DNA of 64,000 nucleotides from Adineta ricciae (Eukaryota > Rotifera > Eurotatoria > Adinetida > Adinetidae). A model generated the notes under the pieces. The model did no database searches. It was given only the letters and a program-made list of their open reading frames with translations, and had not been told where the DNA came from. This document shows positions 1 to 11,664 of this stretch, piece after piece. A program made the position numbers and the translations under genes. The stretch lies in contig CAJNOJ010000043.1 of NCBI GenBank assembly GCA_905250025.1, forward strand, positions 186,001-250,000, written 5' to 3'. Position 1 is the stretch's first letter, and each line of letters begins with the position of its first letter.

Positions 1-448
1 ATTTAATATGTACTAAGCTAACATTGTCCCAGTCGAGTGGAGACCATCTCAATTTGGGATCAGGCCAAGTCTATACTCGGAACGACTTAGTGAATGACAC
101 GGACTTTGTTTGATGAGAAGTTACTTACCATAGTTAACCATTGATTTGTAGTAATGATTTGATTCTTCTCGTCGACATCGATCAATTGTGCAAGTGATAA
201 ATCAAATGAAACATTGGTTACATCGCGATGATCCAAAGCTGGTCGAATCGATTTATCATAAATCGTAGAATTTAATAAAGTTCGAACTAATTTCAGTTCC
301 ATATCACACGTAACTTCTAAAATCATCTCATATTCAGTTCTTCCGAAGGATTTCTTAGTAAAAAAGCTTTACCTGCAATGAATATGTGAATCAAAAGAAT
401 TGGGAACATCGTTCTAAAGAAGCTACAGGATATGCTCGACGTAGACAT
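1..448 (-). CDS. Nicotinic acetylcholine receptor-like Cys-loop channel subunit, N-terminal part (runs off the left edge)
   Basis: Ligand-gated ion channel subunit of the plasma membrane. Three exons can be read on the minus strand. Exon 1 starts at ATG 448 and encodes a hydrophobic signal peptide (FPILLIHIFIAG), ending near 374. Exon 2 (about 321-127) encodes the start of the extracellular ligand-binding domain, with LVRTLL, a conserved IRP, NVSFDLSLAQLIDVDEKNQI and TTNQWLTM. Exon 3 (from about 79) continues with DPKLRW and LDWDNVSLVHI before the window ends. The blocks VDEKNQI, TNQWL and the D-x-x-L-x-W run are typical of nicotinic receptor subunits. The loop cysteines and transmembrane segments lie outside the window, so alpha versus non-alpha cannot be judged. 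Introns are about 50 bp. It is divergent with the RIB43A gene. I am confident of the family, not of the subunit type. Confidence 0.85.
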
Positions 449-825
449 AACAATCTGCAATAATATCACAAGGAATAGTTAAGGAAAGAATTGGAGAATC
501 ATTACATTGACATTCTGACTTTCGTAGCATTATTGGAATGTTAATTTTTATTATCGTAAGCTAACACGCAATTGAATCATCTTCTCAATTAGAATTCTTT
601 ATTGGGATTGGTATTATCAATTAATTACCACAGTTTAGGTACTTTGAACAAATTGACTGCTGTGTGACCTGTTAGTCGCTTGAAAGAGGTCACTATTCAA
701 CGAGATGTTGCTCGATTCTTCCATCTCTCGGTCGTCATGACGATGAGTAGTTTCGATGGCAGAAGAATATTTCACATACTACTTCATATTTTTGTATATC
801 AATATAGAGTATCAGACCTGCTGAC
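449..825. promoter_or_regulatory. Divergent intergenic region between the receptor and RIB43A genes
   Basis: These 377 bp separate two start codons that point away from each other, so the interval should hold both promoters. It is AT-rich and I see no clear TATA box or other recognisable site. Nothing here looks coding. Confidence 0.4.
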
Positions 826-2396
826 ATGTACAAACTCGATATTCCATTGAATTTACGAGAAAAAGCTGCAGTTGAACGTCGCCGTCGAGCAGAAGAGGAA
901 CGTCAAGGGAGAGTCTTCAATGCAAAATATCGACAGATAGGAGTTCGTTGATTTATATTCAAAAAAAACTATTGATAACCTTTTTTTTCTTATCTTTTGT
1001 AAAGATCGACAAAGAAGCACTTGATGAACAAGTTCAAGAACGAAATTGGCTAGAAGAACTCGAACGAAAACGTGCCAATGCATTCGGTAAGATTCGTATA
1101 TCTAGCTTTTCATAAATACAACACATCTTTCATTGATATCCTAGCTCAAGATGCAATTCGAAATGACACGATCGCTCAATTACTTCAGCAGCGACAAGAA
1201 AACGACGAAAGAGACTATAATCGATCTTTGAATGAATATCGTGCCATACATCAACAACCATCTGCACAAAGTATTGACACACCACCCTTCACTAGTCTTT
1301 TCGACGACCGTATTTTTCAATAGGGGAATGGGATTTGAATGATCCGGATTATTTGAAAAAGGATAAACCAGCACGTGTTTCTGACGACGATCCACGCTGT
1401 GGTCCAGCTAGTCTACAGAAATTCCAAGGTGAAGATCTCAATGCACGTGCGCGAGCGAAATATCAAATGGAGCAATTGCGAGAATGGTCGCGAATGCAAC
1501 AAGAAGATCAAAGACGCGCACAGCAACAGCAACAAACAGCTGATCGATTATATGATGCTAAACAAAGCGAGCTGGATCAGCGTGCATTGGAACTTCAACG
1601 AGCCGAAGAAGAATGTCAACATGCGATCAATCAAACAGTTAGAAATTACAACGATGCTTTGGTAAGTTGATTAGACAAGAGAATATACATTTTATACTTA
1701 CGTACTCTGTATGTACTTACCAGTCGTTGGGAGATGTAACGCTCATAATCAACGTTATATATTGTATTCCTGCTGTTAGATTAGAAGTGATAGTTATAAT
1801 TACTATCGCTTGTGCATTGAGATGTGTGATTAAACATGATATTCACTTCGAACTTGTTTAATTTTAGTTTCGGGAAACGCAAGAACGTCGCGCGTGGAAA
1901 AAACGGCGAGAAGATTATGATAATTATGCTGAAATGGCTAATATGATCTCATGTGATCTACTAACTGAAAATCCTGATCAAGCAATCAGCCAATTCGGAC
2001 CACACCGTGTTGTACCTGACCGATGGAAAGGTATGAATGAAGATCAATTACGACAAATACGTGAAGAACAACAACGTCAAATCGAAGAGAAAAAAGTTTG
2101 TTGTTATTCGTTTTCCAAAGCATTTTTCGTTTTTTCTCTCATGCTAGCGTCGTGATGAAGAAGAGCAGCAACGAGATGATGAATGGGATCGACGACGTCA
2201 TGCGGAAGCGAAAGCTGGTATGGTTGCTGAAAAGCAAATGGAACGTGAACAACATTTGTACGATCGTGACGTTTACAATGACAATCAACGCTTAGCAAGA
2301 GAACAACGGAATCTCAAAGAATACCTTGATCGAGTTGTCTACACGAATCAACCGACAGCAGCGTACCATGCACAATTCAATACAACATCAAGATGA
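826..2396 (+). CDS. RIBC: RIB43A-like coiled-coil protein (RIBC family), ciliary microtubule inner protein
   Basis: Structural protein of ciliary and flagellar doublet microtubules, in the RIB43A/RIBC1/RIBC2 family, where it lies along protofilaments. Six exons join in frame: 826-942, 1005-1086, 1145-1270, 1324-1661, 1868-2095 and 2148-2396, giving 379 residues, essentially the family length. The start MYKLDIPLNLREKAAVERRR and the family core WDLNDPDYLKKDKPARVSDD, then DPRCGPASLQKFQGEDL, are diagnostic. The rest is charged helical coiled coil rich in Arg, Glu and Gln, with FGPHRVVPDRWKGM near the C-terminus. A polyadenylation signal AATAAA lies at 2463-2468, 67 bp past the stop. RIBC1 and RIBC2 are vertebrate paralogues, so I use the family symbol. 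A motile-cilium gene fits a rotifer with its corona. Confidence 0.95.
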
Positions 2397-2462
2397 AGTC
2401 ATGAACACAGTTTGTCTCAAATTTTATTTTGGAAATATTCATTCGATATTCTATTTCACAGA

Positions 2463-2468
2463 AATAAA
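2463..2468 (+). terminator. AATAAA polyadenylation signal of the RIB43A gene
   Basis: Canonical hexamer 67 bp downstream of the TGA stop on the same strand. Confidence 0.6.
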
Positions 2469-2726
2469 TTAATACAGTGAAATCGCTCTACCGAACGTCT
2501 TATTGATAGTAATACACAGCCAGTCTGATAAAGTCACTCGGCAAACGGTTTGAGAATAGCAACAGATGTTCGTTATTCTATCTTGTCCCAAGATGTTTTC
2601 TTATATTTAAAAACAAATCATATATAAGGAGAACAGAAGATGTCTTTAAGAAAATAACAACTAGATGTAATCGGTAACACAAATGGTCACAAACACGAAA
2701 TAAATCAAACTGAACATTACTGTTCT

Positions 2727-3827
2727 TTACCATTCCTTCTTTCTTGCATCGACCGATACACCACCGGGACCAAGTGCAACCACAAATAAGAGTCCACCAA
2801 TAACCGACATCGTTTGAAAGAAATCGTATTTCAAGAAGTCATGCAATGCACGATGTTCTCGTACACTCCAAAATCGATTCGCATAGACATTGGCAATGGA
2901 TAAAAAGATAACGAGAAACAAAGCCGATAATTTCGTTTTAAAACCGATTGCAACAAATAAAATACAGACACCGCTGATGAGATTTTGAAGTGTGGAGGTA
3001 AATGTCAGTTCCAAACGAACTATGGTTAAAAACATAATGACAAGTAAAATACGACCAGCTAATTGCATGTAATTTTTCGGGGCATTATTATGCATGGTCG
3101 GTACACCGGCGAATAAAGTACGAGCTTCTTTACGATTTTCAACCATTAATAAGATTAAACCACCCACAAGTGATAAAGATCTAAGAAAATATTAAAAAGA
3201 CGAGCGTTAATGAACTTTCGAAGTGAAAATCTTTGTTTCAATGTCAGAATTGTTTTTACGTCGTTCGAACTTACAAAGGTACTTTATCGACTATTGTTTT
3301 CAAATAAGTAAAAATAGGTGACGAAAAGTAGTGCATGCACTTATTTACCTAAGCATGAAACGTGGCTCCCAGATAATTCGATATGCAATGGACTACAAGT
3401 AAGAAATGTCGTTTTCGAATATCGAGAGAACAATTAGCGAAACGTACTTGAAGTGCAATGATGAAAAACAATATTCCGCATGCGATATCGGTCTTCTTTT
3501 TGGCTAAGATCATACCACAGGGTACTAATTGACCGAAGAGATTCGTAATGACAAAAAGTGTACCGAGAAACCAGCCAACATTCCATGAGGACATGATATA
3601 ATCTCTCTGTTGTCCCCATTGCATCCACATACGAATGCCATCTTCGATGAATGTTGAGATTAAACATAATCGTGCCAAATGTGGAAGGACATATTTGGTT
3701 TTTTGAAGGAACTAAACGAGAAACAGAATAGATAATGTCGTTCAAGAAAATTTGTGCTTACGACGTCAGCATAATCTTCGGCTTGACTTAACCATTCTCG
3801 ACGTTTTTGTGGTGTAACAAAATTCAT
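2727..3827 (-). CDS. SURF4: SURF4 homologue, ER-to-Golgi cargo receptor
   Basis: Polytopic membrane protein that selects soluble secretory cargo at ER exit and cycles between ER and Golgi. Four minus-strand exons: about 3827-3762, 3714-3450, 3391-3350 and 3183-2727, giving roughly 270 residues as in other SURF4 proteins. Seen directly: N-terminal AEDYAD, ARLCLISTFIEDGIRMW, QWGQQRDYI, FAGVPTM, YMQLAGRILLV, VAIGFKTKLSAL, FLKYDFFQTMSVIGGLL and the terminal GPGGVSVDARKKEW. The lysine-rich tail is the expected ER retrieval signal. Exon 3 is short (about 42 bp, SIAYRIIWEPRFML). The start is ATG 3827, immediately followed by FVTPQKRREW. The gene is divergent with LSD1, about 330 bp apart. Confidence 0.96.
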
Positions 3828-4157
3828 GGTTTTAATTAATCACTCGTCGAATTCGATATCGAAGAAAATAATAATCCTCTTTATTTCTCTCTCCAGTCTC
3901 GACACGATTACTTTGCTAACGTGGTTTTCCTATGGATTGGTCGATTTTTTCGATCGGTAATGTAACGAAGAATTTTCCTCGTAGAAATCATTCTTCACAT
4001 ATGATTTTTCATTTTCACGAAAGCAAAAATTACGAAATGAAAAATTTAGAAGGAAATTGTCTAACAATAGATGGCGACACATCTGTCTGTCGTCCATTAT
4101 TTTCAAATGAACAATCTCGAACGAGTAATATAAGCGAATACATAGACAATCATCAGC
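3828..4157. promoter_or_regulatory. Divergent promoter region between SURF4 and KDM1A
   Basis: These 330 bp lie between opposing start codons and should contain both promoters. An open frame crosses part of it (3932-4165) but shows no homology I recognise and ends inside the LSD1 first exon in another frame. No clear core promoter element was identified. Confidence 0.4.
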
Positions 4158-7100
4158 ATGGGTGATGATGGTAGACACCATCACGAATTTCGAGCACGGC
4201 GTGTGGATGGAACTAATCCCGATGGTAATAGGAACAAGTTTATCATCGTGCTCATCTATGTCATTATCTAATTATTTCCTAAGGTTTGGAAGATGCTGCT
4301 GCACAAAGTCGACTTACACACGACCGAATGTCAGCGGAAGAATCTCGATTATTTCCTGATATTTGTAAAGGTGATATTAAACGGCATAAAGCATTTTTGA
4401 TTATCCGAAATAATATCGTGAGTAAGCCGTGAGGTGTCACTGATTTGCGCGACGAACATTTATGGCTCTTTCAGCTTCGGATGTGGTTTGATGAACCTCG
4501 AGTTCAACTCGTCTTGGAAAAAGTCATGGAGAAATTGAGTCAGATCGAACCGCGATATGCTGCTGGTATGATTTTATGACTTTTTCGAATATTCTAGTTC
4601 AATCTTTTTCTACTTATCAGTAGAGGAACGTGTTCTTGCTGGAAAAATTTTTCTGTATCTGGAACGTTACGGCTACATTAATTTTGGAGTTTTCAAACGA
4701 ATTACAGCGCCACTCGGAAGTGAGTTGACTTACGAATTTGTATGTCGATAAGTCTTTTTGAAATTGTTTATATGTAGGTAAAAAGGAACAACCACGAGTT
4801 ATCATTATTGGCGCTGGTATTGCTGGAATAATCGCTGCTCGTCAATTGCAGTATTTTGGATTCGATACTATCGTTCTCGAAGGACGTGTAAGAGGTTTTT
4901 ATCGATTGGTGAAAGCGAAATTATCTTAGCCTTTTAGAGTCGTGTTGGTGGTCGCATTGCCACATTTCGCAAAAACGGCTTTATCGCCGATTTAGGTGCT
5001 ATGGTCGTCACAGGATTAGGTGAATCCTTTCGATTTCATGTCGTTTTAATGTCTTCAATCTTTTTCAAGGTGGTAATCCAGTTTCAGTATTACAAACTCA
5101 AACGAATCTTGATCTCGTTCCTGTCAAACACAAATGTCCCATGTACGAATGCTCACAGAATGTGGTAGGTTACGTCTGTTTAGAGAGGCTATCACGTGTG
5201 CTATTTTCCTTCCAGTTACTAAATTCATTTCTAAAACCATTTGAACTAATTAACTATCGACGTCGATATTTGCGGGTTAATAGAATTTCTCGCATAGTTT
5301 TGCCAATTGATTTTGACTCAAAGAGGAACTTTACGGAAAAAATCTAAATAAATTTTGTTCTTCCATTTTGCGGAAGGTACCAAAAGCCAAAGATGAAGTC
5401 GTGGAAAGAGAATTCAATCGACTGCTCGAAGCATGTTCGTATTTGGCTCAAACACTCGACGAAGATATCAATGGAAAGAAACAGCCCTATTCCTTGGGTG
5501 ACATTCTCGAACAATTGATTCGTGCTCAGGAGAAAGCTGTCAGAGAAAAATATCTTCAACATCTACGAGAAATCACCAAAATGAAAGAATCACTTCAAGC
5601 CATGTTAACATCAGTAAGATTTGTCAATCTAATTTCTGTTAGAGTTGAAATATCTTTCGTTCTAGATGTGTGAAGCTCGAAATAAATACGTTGCATTGGA
5701 AAAAGAATATACCGATGTCCTACACGCACCGGATAATGGAAATATACTTGAAGAATTCGTGAAACGTGATGTAGCGAATAATTTAGCCGTTGCTAAAGGG
5801 GTTAGAATATCATTGCTGAATGTGTGCGCAGTTATTCAATGCTTTTTGTAGGAATATGAACGTCTTGAAGAACAAGCTAAACAATTGAAAGACCAAATTC
5901 GTTTAGCAGAAGAGAATCCACCACCGTAGGTTTAGATCTTCGCCCGAGAAACTCCGTAGACAATTTTTTTCATGATTTTAGCCGTCTTTATCTAAGTGTT
6001 GCTGATCGTCGTATTCTTGATTGGCATATTGCCAATTTAGAATTTGCAAATGCAGCACCGTTGAATTGTCTATCATTAAAATACTGGGATCAAGGTAAAC
6101 TTGATATGTGTACACATTTCATTGCCTATCAACTATAATTGCTTAGATGATGAATATGAATTTACGGGTTGTCACTTAACTGGTAAGTAGACACGTATGC
6201 TTCTAAAAAGATAATTCATCTCGATTGGATTTAGTACGCAATGGATATTCGATCTTACCATTGGCACTGTGTGAAAACCAAAATATAAAATTGAAACGGA
6301 TAGTCAAGAAGATTTCTTACAATAAAACAGGTTAAACAACTAAGACAACAAACAGACAAATCTCAATGCTGATCTCCTTCTAGGCGTTGAAGTCGTTGTT
6401 ACGAATGCAGAAGATCCTAAAAACGAAGTACCTGAAACGTATCGAGCTGCATCAGTACTCGTTACTGTACCATTGGGTGTATTGAAAGAGAATGTTATTC
6501 AATTCGACCCACCTCTGTTAGAAGAAAAACAATCAGCAATTGATCGACTTGGCTTCGGAAACTTAAACAAAGTAAGCATGTCTTTGTTTCTTGATCTTAT
6601 CATCGAACAATTGGCATTTCTAGGTCGTTCTCTGTTTCGATAAAGTATTTTGGGATTCGAATCATACTTTGTTTGCACATGTCAATGCTTCGACATCATC
6701 GCGGGGAGAATTATTTCTCTTTTGGTGTTTCACAAAACCACCAGTACTCATTGCTTTAGTTGCTGGTGACGCAGCAAACGTCGTCGAATGCGCCACCGAT
6801 GATGTTATTATCGGCCGCACATTAGTTGTTCTGAGAAATATCTTCGGTTCAGCTGCCGTACCTTCAGTATGTAGAAAACGGCCATTCTGTCTAACGAATA
6901 CGTATTTCATCTTGTTTTCTAGCCGAAAGAATCGTTAGTCACGCGATGGAAATCAGATCCATTTGCCCGTGGTTCCTATTCATATGTTGCGGTTGGTGCT
7001 TCAGGTGACGATTATGATATTTTGAGTCGTCCGGTGGAATGTCCTGGTGATCGCGTTCCACGTTTATACTTTGCCGGTGAACATACAAATCGAAACTATC

Positions 7101-7198
7101 CAGCAACGGTTCACGGTGCATTATTAAGTGGCTTACGTGAAGCTCGACGTATAGCTGATGCTTTTCTTGGCTCGATCTATGAGGTTTCGGCACCTTAA
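4158..7198 (+). CDS. KDM1A: Lysine-specific histone demethylase 1 (LSD1/KDM1A)
   Basis: FAD-dependent amine oxidase that removes mono- and dimethyl groups from histone H3 lysine 4 in nuclear CoREST-type repressor complexes. Sixteen exons join in frame (4158-4224 through 6923-7198), giving 691 residues. Domain order: a SWIRM domain ([20 protein letters not shown], then [12 protein letters not shown]), the FAD-binding [22 protein letters not shown] and LGAMVVTGL, a tower domain of two long helices (about 5377-5925), and the second oxidase half with LGFGNLNK (the active-site lysine), [23 protein letters not shown] sequence and [19 protein letters not shown]. The long disordered N-terminus of vertebrate LSD1 is absent; only about 23 residues precede SWIRM. 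All catalytic blocks look intact. LSD1 also partners NuRD in other animals, and the NuRD ATPase CHD4 is encoded about 26 kb away. A further 5' exon is possible but not required. Confidence 0.97.
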
Positions 7199-7812
7199 TT
7201 TGTTCTACTTCTCTCCTTTTCTGTTTAATGTAACATTGACTTCTTTTTCTTCTTCTGTTGTATACTCAATACTACGTATGATCATGGAAAAACAAAATCG
7301 AATAGTATTTTAGATACAGACAAAATCTGATCTCTTTCAATTGTACCTCTCGGATGAATATTCGAGGATAGACAACCTTCGATATACATTTTTTCATGAA
7401 ACAATATTTACCTAAATAGACTATTTGTTACAATATTTACTTAACTACAATCATATTGAAATTTAATGTCTTCTATGTATTGTATGGTTAATTTAAAGTT
7501 GTCCTTGACAAATTCAATGGAACAAGGGCCTTCTTTTCTAGCAAAGAAATAAGTTCGACCGACGAGATGTTTAATACAAAATAGATTTTGTTTTATTGTA
7601 ATGTTGCAAATAGGAGCGAAAAACAAAAAAGAAAAGATCTGTTTCAAATAATAAGAGTGCAGCGAAAGAAACATGAGAACAGTCAAGCGAGAGAGCATGG
7701 GCTAGGATGGAATGTTTGATCTGTTTGAATTAATATCTACACGACGTCAATTGAAACAAAAAAAAAGAAACAAAACAAAAACGAACAGAACTTCTTCTCT
7801 ACACATCGATCT
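7199..7812. other. Convergent 3' intergenic region between KDM1A and FoxA
   Basis: The two genes converge here, so this should be the two 3' UTRs. A minus-strand open frame (7441-7698) is present but resembles nothing known and has a tyrosine/phenylalanine-rich random composition. No other feature seen. Confidence 0.4.
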
Positions 7813-9177
7813 TTACAATGTACTCGGTTGAGTCGCGTACATTGCCGGATGATGATAGTAATCCGATGATGATGACGGTACGAACGCGGTTTGGGGTAAT
7901 TGCGATGCGTAATAAGCATTTAATGCTGCTGGATTGTCACCGAAGCCTTGATGCATTATCAGTGAATTGATTGCAAACGGTGAATAGCCAGGAAATGTGT
8001 GCGGATCAAATGGCATCTGGTTAAATTCACACTGTTCCTGTTTGAGTTGTTTGATGCCAATAGTTGTTCCCGTTGGTAGAACTTGTAAATCGCGAGAGTC
8101 TAACGTTTCCAACGATGATTGTTGTTGTTGTTGTTGTTGTTGCTGCTGCTGCTGCTGCATATAATTAGGTCTCTGTTGTTGTTGGAGAACTAACAATTGT
8201 TCATCACATGATTTATCAGATGCAGATGACAGTGGACTGCGTTGACCACTGCCCGTTGATGTTGTTGACTTATCCAGACTATTGTTGATTCCGTGACGTC
8301 GGCTATTGTTGTTTGAATCACGATCGTGTTGTAAACGTTTTGTACCTATAAGAACAACACAAGAATGTCTTCAGTATGAGAAAAAAGTCGATTGAAATTA
8401 CATTTAAAGCGCTTTTGTCGACGAAGATAACATCCATTTTCGAACATGTTTGTTGCTTCTTGATGTAATGCCCAATATGAACCTTTACCGGGTCTATGCA
8501 GAACATAAGGCGTAATAAAAAAGAAGGAAATTCTATGCTAAATCATTTACCGATCAGGACTTCGTGGTACTTTGACGAAACAATCATTGAAGCTTAACGA
8601 ATGTCGTATAGAGTTCTGCCATCGCTGTTGATTTTGACGATAGTATGGAAACGAATCCATGATGAATTGATAGATCTCAGCTAGAGTAGACATGCGATTT
8701 GGTGATAATTGTATTGCCATTGTAATCAATGAAATATAACTACAAGTAAAAGTTTCTCAATAGACGTCTCACAAGATTTATGTTTCACAATTACCTATAA
8801 GGTGGTTTAGCACAGGCATTGAAATTTCTCCGATAGTTCGTCGTAGCTGCCAATGTCGCGGAATTATTTGGCATAGATGCTTGCTGTCCATTTACTAACG
8901 TTGATGTTAAACTGTTACTAGTTTTCTCATTGATTTGTTCATTCTGATAACGCGCTTGTAACATAGTCGATGCATTCGTTGGTTGCTGATTTCCATAAAC
9001 CATAGACAAAGATGTTGGCGACAGGGCTTGAACATTGTTATTGACTAGTTGTTGCTGATGAGGATGATGTGTTGGAGGTAAGAGTGAATATTGCCCCACG
9101 TTATTTCCATAAGCTGACTGCTGGTAGCAACAGTTTGTTTGGTAATTACCTGATGTTTTCGGCGATGACGATGACAT
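7813..9177 (-). CDS. FOXA: Forkhead transcription factor, FoxA (HNF3) type
   Basis: Nuclear winged-helix DNA-binding factor; FoxA proteins are pioneer factors of endoderm and gut. Four exons, 9177-8795, 8739-8551, 8493-8402 and 8345-7813, join in frame to 398 residues. The forkhead domain starts at [19 protein letters not shown] and runs through [37 protein letters not shown] and [17 protein letters not shown], the last block being typical of FoxA. Further support is the preceding YRR motif and a C-terminal PFAINSLI resembling FoxA conserved region II. The N-terminus is Gln/Asn/Ser rich. A run of 13 glutamines follows the domain. Introns interrupt the forkhead domain three times. The start is the first ATG of exon 1. 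Class A is my best reading; orthology to one paralogue cannot be tested here. Confidence 0.93.
8118..8159. repeat. CAA/CAG trinucleotide repeat encoding polyglutamine in FoxA
   Basis: On the plus strand the tract reads (TTG)n followed by (CTG)n. On the coding strand it gives five CAG-type codons then CAA codons, encoding 13 Gln. The pure CAG block next to a CAA block is a likely site of length variation. Confidence 0.85.
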
Positions 9178-9672
9178 GGAAACTATGAATATATCAAAAA
9201 AGATCTTTTTGTCAATAAAGTTATTTATATTAGTTTTGTTAATATGTACTTATAATCTTGTTTCTTTCTGTTGTTCTCTCTTACTTTTGTTTTAATTTTC
9301 TTCAAAAAAAAAATCCTTCTATGTGTACGGTACGTGTATATGTACGTACACGCGCGTGGATATGTTTGTGCGTTACAAATAAATGGAAACAATATTTGCT
9401 TCGTACGTTGATGTGTGTTGGTGACTGCCTGCTAGAATAATATTGGTTCCTATGCAAAGATTTTACATCTCTCAAGCGGAAGAAGAGAGAGAGGGAGAGA
9501 AAGAAAAAAAGCTAATGCGATGTTTGCCAGAGAAAGAGAGACAGAGAGAATACAATATGTTTTTTTATGACCTTCATCCAATCGTAATGTTGTTTTCTGT
9601 TAACCAATCGTATGCTTTAACGTTGGTAAACGAATGAAAAAAATCCTTTGGGAAAAAAATGTTGCTGAGTAG

Positions 9673-9690
9673 GTGTGTGTGTGTGTGTGT
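9673..9690. repeat. (TG)n dinucleotide microsatellite
   Basis: Nine consecutive TG units in non-coding sequence upstream of FoxA. Confidence 0.8.
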
Positions 9691-10836
9691 ATGTAATTGC
9701 ACTGATTGAAATCGATGTGATCAGAGTTGAAGTAGGAGAAAATGAATTTATTATATACTTGATAAAATTGAATGTGCAGAAGTGTCAATAAATTCTTCTT
9801 CAGCTTTTCAAGTAACCGTGATAATAGTATTTGTTTATTTTATATCGTTCGAGAACACAAAAAAAAATGATCCCTGAAATTTCCAGTGATATAATTGTTT
9901 CTTCTGTTCGATAGTTGGCCCTGACATGAATAAATCCTTTTGATAAACATTATATTCAATGTTTGTCATATCTAACAAGAATGTATATTGTATGAGGATC
10001 GATGGTCATCTTCAGTATATGCCTGAGCAAATTAAACAAACAGAACGAGGTAGTCGTTGTCTCTAATCCCGCCTTGACGTGTGTTGGCTTGAACGACGAT
10101 GTATTGTTGCATTTCCGCTCAAAGAAGAAGCTTCGAATACCTTGAATAATCACGTCCGGGTGCATTCGATTGGATTAGGAAAATAAGCGAAACTATGAAG
10201 ATTAATTTTCGTTTCGTCTCAGAGCATAATCGTCTAAGAATATTAGTTATGGATGTGCATATATTGCGAATCTTCTTTGTTGAATGTTCAGAAGTCGAGC
10301 GAAATGAAAGAAGAAAAAAAAATGTGCTCAGTACGGTTGCCAAAGGTAAATATCTTTCATAAGAGAACAAAAGTAATTCGAGATGTAAGGCATTGCAAAG
10401 CACGCAAAAATCGTTCGTTTCTTTTTCGTGTGCCATTAAATGAAGTTGAACGAGTGACTTGATTAGAAGACTTTGTAAGTATTCTATTTTACATGACAAA
10501 AAAAAAGGTTCGAATCAATATTGATTTCTCTTTTGGATGGACATCAAAAAAAAGCTTTTAAAAAAACGAACGGCGAAATCTTGAGAAAATCAATATGATT
10601 CAAGTCGTAAGAATAATATTTTATTGGATCAAAGACGTTTCTAATCAAGCCTGCCAAAAAAGTGTTGATGATGATGATGATGAGTCTCGTCTAAGTGAAA
10701 ACAAACATTCTTCGGCAAAGTGATTTGATGCTTGCCTTTTTGCGTTATACATCTCAATCACTTTTGATCATCTACCGACAACAAACAGACAGTTTTTTCT
10801 CGAGAAAAACTGTTAAATGACGAAAAGACGTTCGAT

Positions 10837-11642
10837 GTGACGAGAATGTTTCAACAGATGGAGAATTTTCCCTCGGATTTCCAAGCTATGTCAATACGGA
10901 AAGTGGAGAAAGAAAAGGGTTGGTTCATTAATAAACTATGGTCACACCTTATCATCATACATCAAGTTCAGATCGTGATCAACGCTGAACTCGACGTTTG
11001 TTCAGAGCAAACACAACGTTCATTGTCTACACGAGTTCAAGATAAAACAAGTTCCGTTAGCGCATTCGATTGATCGCGAACACATCTGATTCAAGTTTAC
11101 ATTCGATTTCCGTTCTTCGTTGACGAACATTGCCAAAGAGTATTAAAAAAGACAGATTCATTGAGACGTATTTATGTAATACAGGTAATCGGATCGGCAA
11201 GCCTTCACATGTACGAGAATAGAAGTAATCGATACCTCAATGAAGGTTTTTCTGTGAGACTTGCCGTCGATCAATATTTGTTTTTTTTCTCCTGTTCTCT
11301 ACTTTTACTTTGACATATATCAATCGGGATGTGGAAGGGAGGGAGAAGTATGATAATTCATTCGAATCAGATAGTGATTATACACAACACCATCTGTTCA
11401 TTGCATTGAACACGAGACGTACAATGCGGTGATTATATTTTGTCCGTTCTACATCGACGACAAGAAATTGTTCAATTTAGGAAAGAGTTCAGTGCGGAGA
11501 CTGTTGACAATTTGAACAAACACATCTATTTGTTCGAATGATAACGATGTCATCGGTGACGAGGAGACCAGAACAACATTTGTTGATTTATCTGATGAAG
11601 ACTTAATTAAAGTATTCGACGAGGGCACCGATGGTATTAACT
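10837..11642 (+). pseudogene. Possible decayed coding sequence, family unknown
   Basis: One plus-strand frame is open from 10837 to 11070 (MFQQMENFPSDFQAMSIRKV near its start), hits one TGA, then stays open to about 11311. Other frames further on give acidic, coding-like stretches such as FRKEFSAETVDNLNKHIYLF and FVDLSDEDLIKVFDEGTDGI, the latter followed by a stop. No consistent exon set joins them, and I recognise no family. It could be a gene broken by frameshifts, or chance. It faces the 3' end of TENT5. Confidence 0.2.
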
Positions 11643-11664
11643 GATCTAGGAAGAGTAAAAGAAT

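Larger units (their letters stand above)
9178..11664. other. 2.5 kb region upstream of FoxA without a clear gene
   Basis: This is the longest gap in the left half. It lies upstream of FoxA and downstream of TENT5, so it probably holds the FoxA 5' UTR, promoter and enhancers plus the TENT5 3' UTR. I see a (TG)n tract near 9673-9690, homopurine patches near 9476-9550, a short GAT repeat near 10668-10682, and coding-like fragments on the plus strand from about 10837 to 11642. None gives a convincing complete gene. Confidence 0.4.

Noticed and set aside
7441..7698. 85-codon minus-strand frame after FoxA
   Set aside because: Lies in the 3' flank of FoxA; hydrophobic random composition and no recognised homologue.
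10119..10499. 126-codon minus-strand open frame upstream of FoxA
   Set aside because: Leu/Ser/Phe-rich without family resemblance, and no splice support; treated as chance.
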